Positions 50,900-61,784 of a stretch of DNA of 64,000 nt are shown here, piece by piece. The stretch is from Mycobacterium pseudokansasii. GTDB lineage: Bacteria; Actinomycetota; Actinomycetes; Mycobacteriales; Mycobacteriaceae. The stretch lies in assembly GCF_900566075.1 (NCBI RefSeq), contig NZ_UPHU01000001.1:4898325-4962324 (forward strand), in the 5' to 3' direction. Positions within the stretch are counted from its first letter, which is position 1. Each line of letters begins with the position of its first letter. Both the position numbers and the translations under genes were made by a program. Below the pieces are notes generated by a model, which made no database searches, was not told where the DNA came from, and was given only the letters and a program-made list of their open reading frames with translations.

Positions 50900-51880
50900 T
50901 TGAGCCACGACTGGACCGACAATCGCAAGAACCTGATGCTCTTCAGCGGCCGCGCTCATCCGGAGCTGGCCGAGCAGGTCGCCAAGGAACTCGACGTCCA
51001 TGTCACCGCGCAGGACGCGCGGGAGTTCGCCAACGGCGAGATTTTCGTGCGCTTCAACGAATCGGTGCGCGGCTGCGACGCGTTCGTCCTGCAGTCCTGC
51101 CCGGCACCGGTGAACACCTGGCTGATGGAACAGCTGATCATGATCGACGCGCTCAAGCGGGGCAGCGCAAAGCGGATCACCGCGGTCATGCCGTTCTACC
51201 CCTACGCCCGGCAGGACAAGAAGCACCGCGGCCGTGAGCCGATCTCGGCGCGGCTGGTCGCCGACCTGCTCAAGACCGCCGGCGCCGACCGCATCGTGAC
51301 CGTCGACCTGCACACCGACCAGATCCAGGGCTTCTTCGACGGACCGGTCGACCACATGCGCGGCCAGAACCTGCTGACCGGCTACATCAGGGACAACTAC
51401 CCCGACGGCAACATGGTGGTGGTCTCCCCCGACTCGGGCCGGGTGCGCATCGCCGAGAAGTGGGCCGACGCGTTGGGCGGCGTTCCGCTGGCCTTCATTC
51501 ACAAGACCCGCGACCCGCGCGTCTCCAACCAGGTGGTGTCCAACCGGGTGGTCGGTGAAGTCTCCGGCCGCACCTGTGTGCTCATCGACGACATGATCGA
51601 CACCGGCGGCACCATCGCCGGCGCGGTACAGCTGTTGCACAAAGACGGGGCCCGCGACGTGATCATCGCGGCCACCCACGGTGTGCTGTCCGACCCGGCC
51701 GCCGAGCGGCTGGCGGCGTGCGGCGCCCGCGAGGTGATCGTCACCAACACGCTTCCCATCACCGAGCAGAAGCGTTTCCCCCAGCTGACGGTCTTGTCCA
51801 TCGCGCCGCTGCTGGCCAGCACCATTCGTGCGGTTTTCGAAAACGGCTCAGTCACAGGGCTTTTCGACGGAGACGCCTAG
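50900..51880 (+). CDS. prsA: Ribose-phosphate pyrophosphokinase PrsA
   Basis: A 326-residue PRPP synthase, starting at TTG 50900 (LSHDWTDNRKNLMLFSGR), which gives the length remembered for M. tuberculosis PrsA; GAGGGCAG precedes it. Motifs: KEL...FANGEIFVRF, MPFYPYARQDKKHRGREPIS and the PRPP loop CVLIDDMIDTGGTI. PRPP feeds purine, pyrimidine, histidine and decaprenylphosphoryl-arabinose synthesis. It lies 85 bp after glmU and probably shares its transcript. Confidence 0.96.
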   Translation: MSHDWTDNRKNLMLFSGRAHPELAEQVAKELDVHVTAQDAREFANGEIFVRFNESVRGCDAFVLQSCPAPVNTWLMEQLIMIDALKRGSAKRITAVMPFYPYARQDKKHRGREPISARLVADLLKTAGADRIVTVDLHTDQIQGFFDGPVDHMRGQNLLTGYIRDNYPDGNMVVVSPDSGRVRIAEKWADALGGVPLAFIHKTRDPRVSNQVVSNRVVGEVSGRTCVLIDDMIDTGGTIAGAVQLLHKDGARDVIIAATHGVLSDPAAERLAACGAREVIVTNTLPITEQKRFPQLTVLSIAPLLASTIRAVFENGSVTGLFDGDA

Positions 51881-52237
51881 ATGCCCGCCGCCGCAGGGGA
51901 ATCCGTCATCTACCACAACCCCAGGTGCAGCACCTCCCGCAAGACGCTGGAGTTGTTGCGCGACAACAACCTCGAGCCCGTCATCGTCGAATACCTGAAA
52001 ACCCCGCCGTCCCGCGACCAGCTGGTGCAGCTGATCCGAGACGCCGGCATCGAGGTACGGACCGCGGTACGCAAACGCGAGCCGCTCTACACCGAACTCA
52101 ATCTCGCCGACGCCACCGATGACGAATTGCTCGACGCCATGGCCGAGCACCCCATCCTGATCGAACGGCCTTTTGTGGTCACCTCGAAGGGCACCCGGCT
52201 GGCTCGGCCGGTCGACGCCGTTCGCGAGATTCTGTGA
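51881..52237 (+). CDS. ArsC/Spx-family reductase-like protein
   Basis: A 118-residue thioredoxin-fold protein with the active Cys in YHNPRCSTSRKTLELL and the family motif LIERPFVVTSKGTRLARP. This is the glutaredoxin-linked arsenate reductase (ArsC) group; members outside ars operons often act on other thiol chemistry. It starts at the base after the prsA stop and its stop overlaps the lpqT GTG, so it is tightly embedded in the prsA-lpqT operon. I recall no gene at this spot in M. tuberculosis. Arsenate reduction itself is not proven. Confidence 0.88.
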   Translation: MPAAAGESVIYHNPRCSTSRKTLELLRDNNLEPVIVEYLKTPPSRDQLVQLIRDAGIEVRTAVRKREPLYTELNLADATDDELLDAMAEHPILIERPFVVTSKGTRLARPVDAVREIL

Positions 52238-52896
52238 TCGCTCGCCGGCGCAGCGCGGCCGTCGTCGCCATCGCGGTGGCGATGTCGTCGGTCGCCTGCT
52301 CCCCGGCCAAGCCCCCCGACTTCCAGTCCATCTTGACGACGGGTGCGACCACTAGCACCCCGACTACGACGGCACGGCCCGTTCCGCTGTCGAAGTACCT
52401 GGAAAGCATCGGTGTCAGCGGAGAACAGGTGGCGCCGAGCAAACTGAGGGGTCTGACGGTGTCCATTCCGACACCGCCGGGCTGGTCGCCGTACAGCGGT
52501 CCGAAGATCACCCCGGAGACGGTGATCATTTCCAAAGGCGGCAAGTATCCGACCGCCAGGCTGGTGGTGTTCACGCTCCGCGGAGACTTCAATCCCGCCG
52601 ACGTGGCCAGGCGCGGCAACGAAGACGCCCAACTGTTCGACAACTTCAAGCAACTGGACGCCTCGACGGCAGACTTCAACGGCTTTCCGTCGTCGATGAT
52701 GCAAGGCAGCTACGACCTCGACGGCACCCGGCTGCACAGCTGGAACCGGGTCGTCGTTCCCACCGGGCCACCGCCGGACAATCAGCGGTATCTGGTTCAG
52801 CTCACGATCACCAGCCTGGCCGCCGAGGCGGCCGCGAATGCGCCCGACATCGAGGCGATCATCCGCGGTTTCGTGGTAGCCGTGAAGTCGCGGTGA
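52234..52896 (+). CDS. lpqT: Lipoprotein LpqT
   Basis: A 220-residue exported lipoprotein. The signal sequence is MIARRRSAAVVAIAVAMSSV with lipobox SVAC at 19-22, followed by a Thr-rich linker. The C-terminal part (LTVSIPTPPGWSPYSGPKI, DVARRGNEDAQLFDNFKQLD) matches the LpqN/LpqT family of mycobacterial surface lipoproteins. The GTG at 52234 overlaps the arsC stop (GTGA). Function is unresolved, with host-interaction roles proposed for relatives. Confidence 0.92.
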   Translation: MIARRRSAAVVAIAVAMSSVACSPAKPPDFQSILTTGATTSTPTTTARPVPLSKYLESIGVSGEQVAPSKLRGLTVSIPTPPGWSPYSGPKITPETVIISKGGKYPTARLVVFTLRGDFNPADVARRGNEDAQLFDNFKQLDASTADFNGFPSSMMQGSYDLDGTRLHSWNRVVVPTGPPPDNQRYLVQLTITSLAAEAAANAPDIEAIIRGFVVAVKSR

Positions 52897-53067
52897 TGAC
52901 GCGACGGCAGCCGAATTTCCCCTCTGCGGTGCCGATGCGCTAACCTGGCCGGGCGTCACGGCGAGGGTGCGTAGTCCAGCACCGTTATCGACGGAGACCG
53001 ACAGTTTCGTCGCGATCCTTGCCGTGCCCTCCTATGACCAGGGTTTCGAGCACACAGGAGCGACACA

Positions 53068-53733
53068 ATGGCCAAGGCTGCAGTCAACCAACTGAAGGTC
53101 ACGGTGCGGACCCAGACCGGCAAGGGCGCGTCCCGGCGAGCCCGCCGCGACGGCAAGATTCCAGCCGTTCTGTATGGCCACGGCGCCGAGCCTCAGCACC
53201 TGGAGCTACCCGGACACGACTTTGCCGCGGTACTGCGGCACTCGGGCACCAACGCGGTGCTGACCCTGGACATCGCCGGGAAGGAGCAGCTGGCGCTGAC
53301 CAAAGCGCTGGACATCCACCCGATCCGCCGCAGCATTCAGCACGCCGACCTGCTGGTGGTCCGGCGTGGCGAGAAGGTCGTCGTCGAGGTCGCCGTCGTG
53401 GTGGAAGGCGAGGCTGCGTCGGGCACCCTGGTTACCCAGGAAACCAGCACCATCGAAATCGAGGCGGAGGCGCTGTCGATTCCCGAGCACCTGACCGTGT
53501 CGGTCGAGGATGCAGAGCCCGGCACCCAGTTCACCGCCGGACGGATCGAGCTGCCGCGCGGCATCACCTTGATCTCCGACCCGGAGCTGCTGGTGGTCAA
53601 CGTGGTGACCGCGCCGACGGCCGAAGATCTGGCCGAAGAGGGCGCGGGCGAGGTTGCCGGAGCCGCAGCAGCCGAAGAAGAGGCCCGGAAAGAGGCCGCA
53701 GAAGCCGAATCCGCCGCGGCAGCGTCCGAGTAG
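53068..53733 (+). CDS. rplY: 50S ribosomal protein L25/general stress protein Ctc
   Basis: A 221-residue two-domain L25. The N-terminal 5S-rRNA-binding domain contains [20 protein letters not shown] then AVLYGHG. The C-terminal CTC domain includes [20 protein letters not shown] and [20 protein letters not shown]. An Ala/Glu-rich acidic tail of about 35 residues follows. AGGAG lies 10 bases before the ATG. It is followed after 11 bp by pth, a conserved pairing. Confidence 0.95.
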   Translation: MAKAAVNQLKVTVRTQTGKGASRRARRDGKIPAVLYGHGAEPQHLELPGHDFAAVLRHSGTNAVLTLDIAGKEQLALTKALDIHPIRRSIQHADLLVVRRGEKVVVEVAVVVEGEAASGTLVTQETSTIEIEAEALSIPEHLTVSVEDAEPGTQFTAGRIELPRGITLISDPELLVVNVVTAPTAEDLAEEGAGEVAGAAAAEEEARKEAAEAESAAAASE

Positions 53734-53744
53734 CGGCTCGCGAC

Positions 53745-54326
53745 GTGGCCGAGCCGTTTCTGGTCGTCGGCCTGGGCAACCCCGGAGACACCTACGCGCG
53801 CACCCGGCACAATCTCGGGTTCATGGTCGCCGACCTGTTGGCTGCGCGGTTGGGCTCGAAATTCAAGGGGCACAAGCGTTCCGGGGCCGAGGTCGTCACC
53901 GGCCGGCTGGCGGGGCACGCCGTGGTGCTGGCCAAACCGCGCTGCTACATGAACGAATCGGGCCGCCAGGTGGGCCCGCTGGCCACGTTCTACTCGGTGG
54001 CACCGGCCGACGTCGTCGTCATCCACGACGACCTCGACCTGGACTTCGGTCGCATCCGGCTCAAGCTCGGTGGCGGCGAGGGCGGGCACAACGGGCTGCG
54101 CTCGGTGGCGGCTGCATTGGGCACCAAGGACTTTCAGCGGGTGCGTATCGGCGTCGGCCGTCCGCCCGGGCGAAAGGACCCCGCGGCGTTCGTCCTGGAG
54201 AACTTCACCACCGCCGAACGCGCCGAAGTCCCGACCATCTGCGAGCAGGCGGCAGACGCCACCGAGTTGCTCATCGAAATGGGATTAGAGCCCGCGCAGA
54301 ATCGGGTCCATGCCTGGCAGGGGTGA
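53745..54326 (+). CDS. pth: Peptidyl-tRNA hydrolase
   Basis: A 193-residue enzyme releasing tRNA from stalled peptidyl-tRNA. Catalytic His is in [15 protein letters not shown], with Asn in [11 protein letters not shown] and Asp in [33 protein letters not shown] is the second signature. The GTG at 53745 is used because the family begins with [12 protein letters not shown]; an open frame reaching 53019 is rplY in another frame. Confidence 0.95.
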   Translation: MAEPFLVVGLGNPGDTYARTRHNLGFMVADLLAARLGSKFKGHKRSGAEVVTGRLAGHAVVLAKPRCYMNESGRQVGPLATFYSVAPADVVVIHDDLDLDFGRIRLKLGGGEGGHNGLRSVAAALGTKDFQRVRIGVGRPPGRKDPAAFVLENFTTAERAEVPTICEQAADATELLIEMGLEPAQNRVHAWQG

Positions 54327-54378
54327 TCCCGGGCGGGGCGGTGCCGCTGGAAGCCGGCTACGGCAAGCCGAATGGCAT

Positions 54379-55353
54379 CTAGTGCGTCGCCGCCGCGGCG
54401 TCGGCAACGGTGCGGATTGCCTGCGACACCTGCTTGCCGACGTCGGCGCGAGCCGGGTCGACGACGCTGAACAGCGGCGCCGGGTCGAAGTAGCTGATGT
54501 GCGCCGGACCGCGGCTCTCCGCCCAGACCTGCATGCGTACCGGAACCACCGCGCCGATCGCTTGCGTTGCGCCGAAGAGCGTCTTGCCGATCTGCGGATT
54601 GCCGACAAAGAAACTGTGCGACCGCTGCAACTGCAGTCCGATCGCCTCGAGCCTGCTGGCCTGGTTGACGTCGCCGAGGACGGTCATGCCGTTCTGGTCG
54701 GCAGCGGTGTGCAACGCGCCAATCGTCCCCTCGAACGAACTTGACGTGTCGACGGTGATGAATGTGGTGTCGACCTTCGTTACCTGAGGGGTCGTCTGAG
54801 GTGCGCCACCGGCGCCCACCGCGGCTTCGGCGATGGTGCGAATCGATTGGGATATCTGCCGCCCGGCATCGCCGAGAGCCGGATCGACGGCGGTGAACTC
54901 CGGGGCCGGGTCGAAGTAGCTGATATGGGCCGGACCGTCTCCGTCCACCCAGACGTGCACACGTACCGGGATCACCGCGCCGATCGCCTGAGTGGCGTCG
55001 AAAAAGGTCTTGCCGATCCGCGGATTGCCGACAAAGAAACTATGCGCCCCCGGCAATTGCAGGCCGGTAGCCGCCAGCACTGCGTCCTGGTTGAGGTCTC
55101 CGACCATCATCATCCCGTTGTCGGCGGCCGCCTTCTGCAGCGCATCGACAGTAGCTTCGAACTTCTGGTTCGAGGTATAGCTGATGAAGGTCGTCGAAAC
55201 GGCCCGCGGCTGGCTTGCCGCAGTGGTCGTTGCCGGTGCATTCGTTGACTGCGGAGCGCTATTTTTGGTGCTGCTACAGGCAGCCACGATCAGAATGACG
55301 ACGGAAAGGCCAGCGACAATTCTCATCACCGCTGCACGGGAGGCGAACAACAT
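54379..55353 (-). CDS. Lipoprotein with two DUF302 domains
   Basis: A 324-residue exported lipoprotein. From the ATG at 55353 (AAGGGAG 9 bases upstream) the signal sequence contains GLSVVILIVAACSS with lipobox VAAC. Two copies of the DUF302 domain follow: VSTTFISYTSNQKFEATVDAL...HISYFDPAPEFTAVDPALGDAG, then VDTTFITVDTSSSFEGTIGAL...HISYFDPAPLFSVVDPARADVG. They share long identical stretches (HSFFVGNP, IGKT, ATQAIGAV, PVR). DUF302 proteins bind small molecules or metal-like ligands, but the role is unknown. It is inserted between pth and pks16. Confidence 0.88.
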   Translation of the reverse strand: MLFASRAAVMRIVAGLSVVILIVAACSSTKNSAPQSTNAPATTTAASQPRAVSTTFISYTSNQKFEATVDALQKAAADNGMMMVGDLNQDAVLAATGLQLPGAHSFFVGNPRIGKTFFDATQAIGAVIPVRVHVWVDGDGPAHISYFDPAPEFTAVDPALGDAGRQISQSIRTIAEAAVGAGGAPQTTPQVTKVDTTFITVDTSSSFEGTIGALHTAADQNGMTVLGDVNQASRLEAIGLQLQRSHSFFVGNPQIGKTLFGATQAIGAVVPVRMQVWAESRGPAHISYFDPAPLFSVVDPARADVGKQVSQAIRTVADAAAATH

Positions 55354-55554
55354 GGGTACTGCTCCCTTCGGTCTCGATGGGGCCAGCTGTTCGGCAACCA
55401 GCACACCGCAGCGGTCACACATCATTCGGGCCGCCCACTATCGGTAGGCAAAGACCATTCCACCACTGGTTGGCTCTCCGGCGAGGTGGTTTGTAGCCGC
55501 AACCCGGCCCGCAACCCGGCATAACCCGCGGCGCCCGCATCTGCGGGATGGGGC

Positions 55555-55596
55555 ACCTCCCGCTTGCGAGCTGGGGGGTACCTCCCGCTTGCGAGC
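55555..55596. repeat. 17-bp direct repeat
   Basis: ACCTCCCGCTTGCGAGC occurs at 55555-55571 and again at 55580-55596, immediately beside the long hairpin downstream of pks16. It appears part of the same intergenic repeat element. Confidence 0.75.
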
Positions 55597-55650
55597 AGAC
55601 GCAAAATCGCCCAATTTCCTTGGGAAATGGGCGATTTTGCGTCTACTCGC
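55591..55650. terminator. Long hairpin downstream of pks16
   Basis: Arms 55591-55619 and 55622-55650 are complementary over about 27 bp with one mismatch and one shifted base; the shared core is GCGATTTTGCGTCT/AGACGCAAAATCGC. It starts 10 bp after the pks16 stop, where a terminator is expected. This core recurs in mycobacterial intergenic regions as far as I recall, so it may equally be a dispersed repeat. Confidence 0.7.
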
Positions 55651-55659
55651 GACCGAAAG

Positions 55660-57294
55660 CTAGGTGACGAGGGTGACCGAATTCGCTCGCCGCAGCTTGC
55701 CCGACGGCGTCTTCGGGATGGTGCCCGGCCCGAGCACCACGACGTTGCGCGGACGTACGTCGACCTCGGCGACCACCTCGTGGGCCACTTGGTGCTCGAT
55801 GCGGCGCACCTCGACGGGGTCTTCGAAGGCATTGGACTCCACCGCCACCGCGAAAGTCTCGCGCGAGTGCCCGGCGTCGAGGCGCACCGCCACCGCACAA
55901 CCCGGACGCACCCCCTCGACCCGGCCGGCGGCCCGCTCGATGTCGGTCGGGTAGATGTTGCGGCCGGCCATGATGATGACGTCCTTGACGCGGCCGCAGA
56001 CGACGACGTGTCCGTTCTCCATCCGATAGCCGAGGTCACCGGTGTCATACCAGCCCTGCGCGTCCTGCGCCGGGATGAATCCGCCCATCGTGATGTAACC
56101 CGGTGTCACCGACTCGCCCCGCAACTCGATCACCCCGACGCCGCGCGGCGGCAGGATGTTGCCGTCCTCGTCGACGATGCGGGCCTTGATCCCCTGCAGC
56201 AGCGGGCCCAGCGAGGCCAGCCGACGGGTGTTGCCCTTGGTGGCCGGCACCGCGCGCCGCAGCGCGGCCAACAGGTCGGCGTCCACCTCGTCGACCACCA
56301 GACCGGCACCGCACTCGGAGAACGCCACCGCGAGCGTGATCTCGGCCATCCCGTAGGCGGGCAGGATCGCCTGCGGCTTGAGCCCGAACGGCGCGCCGGC
56401 CTCGCACAGGTCCTCGACGTCGGCCGGCTCGACCGGCTCGGCACCCGACAGCGCAAACCGCAACGTGGACAGGTCGAACTGGCCGGGCTTGGCCTGCTTA
56501 CGCAGCCGCTTGGCGAACAGCGAATAAGCAAAGTTGGGGGCCGCGGTCATGGTGCCGCCGTACTTGTCGATCAGCTTGGCCCACAGCAGGGTGTCGCGCA
56601 TGAAGTCCATCGGGGTGACTTTGACCAGCTCACCGCCGAAGTACATCGGCACGGTCAAAAAGCCGATCATCCCCATGTCATGGAACAACGGCAACCAGCT
56701 GACCATGACGTCGGTGTCTTCGTTGTACTCGGCGCTGATGTACATCGCCTCGAGATTGGCGAACAGATTGCGGTGGGTGATCTGAACAGCTTTGGGTGAA
56801 CCTGTCGACCCCGACGTCAACTGCATCAACGCCAGATCGTCCTCGTCGGTCTGGATCGGGTCGACAGGCTCCGACGCCAGCAGCTGCTCGACGGTGAGCA
56901 CCTTGATGCCCCGCTCCTGCAGCACCGGAGCGGCGGCCATGAACGGATCGGAGATGATGACCGCCTTGGCCTCGATCATGTCGACCACGGTGGTGGTGTC
57001 CTCGGCCCACAACGCAAGGTCGGTGCGTGGGGTCGGCTGATGCAGCATGGTCAGGCTGGCACCGCGCATCCACAGCCCCTGGGCGGTCGGGGCGATCTCC
57101 ACCGGCGCGCCGGCCAGCACACCGACCGCGTCGCCGTGGCCGACGCCGACGGCCGCCAAACCGCCGGCGATCCGCCGCGCTCGGTCGTGGACTTCACCCC
57201 AGGTGTGCCGAACCGGGGTGTGCGGTTCACCGGTCACCATGCCCTTCGCGCTCTGGCGGGCGTTGCGGAACATCTTGTCGGTAAACCTGCTCAA
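55660..57294 (-). CDS. pks16: Fatty acyl-AMP/CoA ligase Pks16
   Basis: A 544-residue ANL ligase. It has P-loop [29 protein letters not shown] (FAAL-like), A5 motif [21 protein letters not shown] and the terminal Lys in [11 protein letters not shown]. Despite its name it has no polyketide synthase domains. The start is TTG at 57294: GAGGAGG lies 5 bases upstream and the length then equals that remembered for Rv1013. Whether it forms acyl-AMP or acyl-CoA cannot be told from sequence alone. Confidence 0.92.
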   Translation of the reverse strand: MSRFTDKMFRNARQSAKGMVTGEPHTPVRHTWGEVHDRARRIAGGLAAVGVGHGDAVGVLAGAPVEIAPTAQGLWMRGASLTMLHQPTPRTDLALWAEDTTTVVDMIEAKAVIISDPFMAAAPVLQERGIKVLTVEQLLASEPVDPIQTDEDDLALMQLTSGSTGSPKAVQITHRNLFANLEAMYISAEYNEDTDVMVSWLPLFHDMGMIGFLTVPMYFGGELVKVTPMDFMRDTLLWAKLIDKYGGTMTAAPNFAYSLFAKRLRKQAKPGQFDLSTLRFALSGAEPVEPADVEDLCEAGAPFGLKPQAILPAYGMAEITLAVAFSECGAGLVVDEVDADLLAALRRAVPATKGNTRRLASLGPLLQGIKARIVDEDGNILPPRGVGVIELRGESVTPGYITMGGFIPAQDAQGWYDTGDLGYRMENGHVVVCGRVKDVIIMAGRNIYPTDIERAAGRVEGVRPGCAVAVRLDAGHSRETFAVAVESNAFEDPVEVRRIEHQVAHEVVAEVDVRPRNVVVLGPGTIPKTPSGKLRRANSVTLVT

Positions 57295-57644
57295 AGCATC
57301 CTCCTCGGTTCCGGGCCGGGGGTCCGGGTTCTTATGTTCCGCCTGCTGGACGGCACTTGGTAGCAGGCGCGCGCACACAGTTGGGGAGCAGTTAGGTCTC
57401 GGTTCGGTGATGAGCTGACGATCCAACGCCGGACCGCACGATGCGCAAGAACCTGGCCCGATGCCTGGACCTGCCCGGACCGAAGGCGGTTCGCGGACCG
57501 CCCGGCGCGTTGCCCGGCGGACGACGAAATCGCATTCCCTTGCTTACCGCTAGCCGTCACCGCCGATTATCTTAAGCAACTCTTAAGTAACTGCCAAACT
57601 CTTGGGGCGTTTGAGGTGGATTTCACAGCCAAGTCACACCCGGT
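57295..57644 (-). promoter_or_regulatory. Upstream region of pks16 with an 11-bp direct repeat
   Basis: 350 bp between the pks16 start and the ispE stop. CTTAAGCAACT (57571-57581) is directly followed by CTTAAGTAACT (57582-57592), a one-helical-turn tandem repeat of the kind bound by OmpR-family regulators. No gene was recognised; short open frames here are unsupported. Confidence 0.5.
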
Positions 57645-58607
57645 TTATTCGGGGGTTACCGGAGCCGGGACCACCCGGGCGCCCGGCACCGGTCCGGCGG
57701 CAACTCGCACGGTACGGCACACACCCGCCCCCGACAGCTGCGCGCCCACATCGATCGCCGACTCCGCCGAGGCACACAGAAACGCACACGTCGGACCGGA
57801 ACCCGACACGATGCCGGCCAGCGCGCCGGCCTCCACACCTGCCCGCAGCGCACGACGCAGCGCCGGGTCCAGGCTTACCGCGGCCGACTGCATTTCGTTA
57901 CCCAGTAGCGGCGCCAGCCGCTCCGGATCGCCCGCGGCCAGCGCTGCCAACACCGGTCCGGGTTCGCCGAGCCGCGGCGGGTCACCCACCTCGCGGAGCC
58001 GGTCAAGTTCGGTGAATACCGCCGGGGTGGACAGCCCGCTGTGCGCAAACGTCAGCACCCAGTGGAAGGTGTTGCGCGACAACACCGTTGCCAGCTCCTC
58101 GCCGCGGCCGGTGCCCAACGCGGTGCCGCCGTGCAGCGCAAACGGCACATCGCTGCCCAGCCGCTCGGCAAGCAGGCGCAGGTCGCGGCGAGGCAGGCTG
58201 AGTTCCCACAGGGCATTCATCGCGACCAGCACGGCAGCCGCGTCGGCGCTGCCGCCCGCCATCCCCCCGGCCACCGGGATGGACTTCTCGATGAGAATCG
58301 ACACATCCGGTGCCCGGCCCACATGTTCGGCCATCAGCTCAGCCGCCTGCCAGGCGAGATTGCGTTCGTCGACGGGCAGCTCGTGCGCCCCCTCGCCGAC
58401 GAGCTCCAGCGACAGCACATCGGCATTGCGCACCGTCACCTCGTCGACCAGCGAGACGGCATGAAACACCGTCGTCAGCTCGTGGTAGCCGTCGCCACGG
58501 CGGTCGCCGACCGCAAGGTACAAGTTCACCTTGCCGGGCACCCGTACGGTGACCGACCCGGTAGGCACCCACAACTCAGCGGTGTTGCCGTCCGACGCCC
58601 TGACCAC
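57645..58607 (-). CDS. ispE: 4-diphosphocytidyl-2-C-methyl-D-erythritol kinase IspE
   Basis: A 320-residue GHMP kinase of the MEP isoprenoid pathway. Motifs: [24 protein letters not shown], the ATP loop [18 protein letters not shown] and [13 protein letters not shown]. The GTG at 58607 includes 13 residues before VPTGSVTV; a GTG at 58568 gives a form close to the 306 residues recalled for Rv1011. Neither has a clear ribosome site. It is third in the rpfB-ksgA-ispE operon. Confidence 0.95.
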   Translation of the reverse strand: MVRASDGNTAELWVPTGSVTVRVPGKVNLYLAVGDRRGDGYHELTTVFHAVSLVDEVTVRNADVLSLELVGEGAHELPVDERNLAWQAAELMAEHVGRAPDVSILIEKSIPVAGGMAGGSADAAAVLVAMNALWELSLPRRDLRLLAERLGSDVPFALHGGTALGTGRGEELATVLSRNTFHWVLTFAHSGLSTPAVFTELDRLREVGDPPRLGEPGPVLAALAAGDPERLAPLLGNEMQSAAVSLDPALRRALRAGVEAGALAGIVSGSGPTCAFLCASAESAIDVGAQLSGAGVCRTVRVAAGPVPGARVVPAPVTPE

Positions 58608-58666
58608 CGCAGCAGACTATCGCTGTAACCGGCGAACCACACGCAACGGCGCCCAGCAGCTCATGA

Positions 58667-60882
<2,216 letters not shown>

Positions 60883-61746
60883 TTAGGGCAACCCACCAGG
60901 AATGTGACTCAGTTCATATGTCCGCAGCGCATTGCTGGTGGTGCTGTGGGCCACGTCTTCGGGGCGACGATCGACCAGCTCAGCCAGCGCCCGAACGGTG
61001 TAGGGCAGGCAATACGGTTCGTTCGCCGCGCCGCGGTAGGGGTGCGGTGTCAGAAACGGTGCGTCAGTTTCTACCAGGATCTGCTCCAGCGGCATCTGCC
61101 GAACGGCTTCGCGGAGGTCTCGGGCGTTGCGAAAGGTCACAGTTCCAGAAAGACTCAGCAACCATCCGGCGGCCACACACTCGCGGGCCATCAGTCTGCC
61201 AGACGAGAAGCAGTGAAAGATCACGGTGTCCGGAGCCCCCTCGGCCCGCAGCACGTCGAGCACCTCACGGTCGGCCTGCCGATTGTGGATCATCAACGGT
61301 TTTCCGGTGCGCTTCGCCAGGTCGATATGCCATGCAAAGGCCTCGCGTTGCACGCCGGGCTGCGCGCACCCGTCGAGGCGGCCTGGCCAATACAGATCCA
61401 TGCCCGTCTCGCCGACGGCCACGACGCGCGGGTGGGCCACGAGTTCGGTGATCTCAGCACGCGCGGCATCGGTGAGCGCGTCGGCGCGGGTGGGGTGCAG
61501 TGCCACCGCGGCGTAGACCCGCGGATCCCACTCGGCCGCCCGGGTCACCCAGCGCGCCGATTCCAGGTCGTCGGCGACGGTGACCACCGCGCGCACCCCG
61601 ACGGCCGCGGCACGCTCGACGATGTCAGCGACGTCCCGGGCGTCGCGGGCGCCGCACGCATCGAGGTGGGTATGGGCATCGATCAGCGGGGCCAACGGCT
61701 CCGGGGCGGGCGGCGCATCTCGTCGGGCGGCACGGTTGGAGCTCAC
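60883..61746 (-). CDS. tatD: TatD-family metal-dependent deoxyribonuclease
   Basis: A 287-residue TIM-barrel hydrolase. Metal ligands are in LIDAHTHLDACG, AVGETGMDLYW, MIHNRQAD and FHCFSSG, with the last Asp in VETDAPFLTPHPYRG. Family members are 3'-5' exonucleases or D-aminoacyl hydrolases. The GTG at 61746 is used because the longer frame to 61794 would run over the metG start; the divergent starts are then 38 bp apart and must share a short promoter region. M. tuberculosis Rv1008 is somewhat shorter at the N-terminus. Confidence 0.93.
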   Translation of the reverse strand: MSSNRAARRDAPPAPEPLAPLIDAHTHLDACGARDARDVADIVERAAAVGVRAVVTVADDLESARWVTRAAEWDPRVYAAVALHPTRADALTDAARAEITELVAHPRVVAVGETGMDLYWPGRLDGCAQPGVQREAFAWHIDLAKRTGKPLMIHNRQADREVLDVLRAEGAPDTVIFHCFSSGRLMARECVAAGWLLSLSGTVTFRNARDLREAVRQMPLEQILVETDAPFLTPHPYRGAANEPYCLPYTVRALAELVDRRPEDVAHSTTSNALRTYELSHIPGGLP

Positions 61747-61784
61747 GCGCACACAATAGGGCCACCCAATAGGGTGGAATCCCG

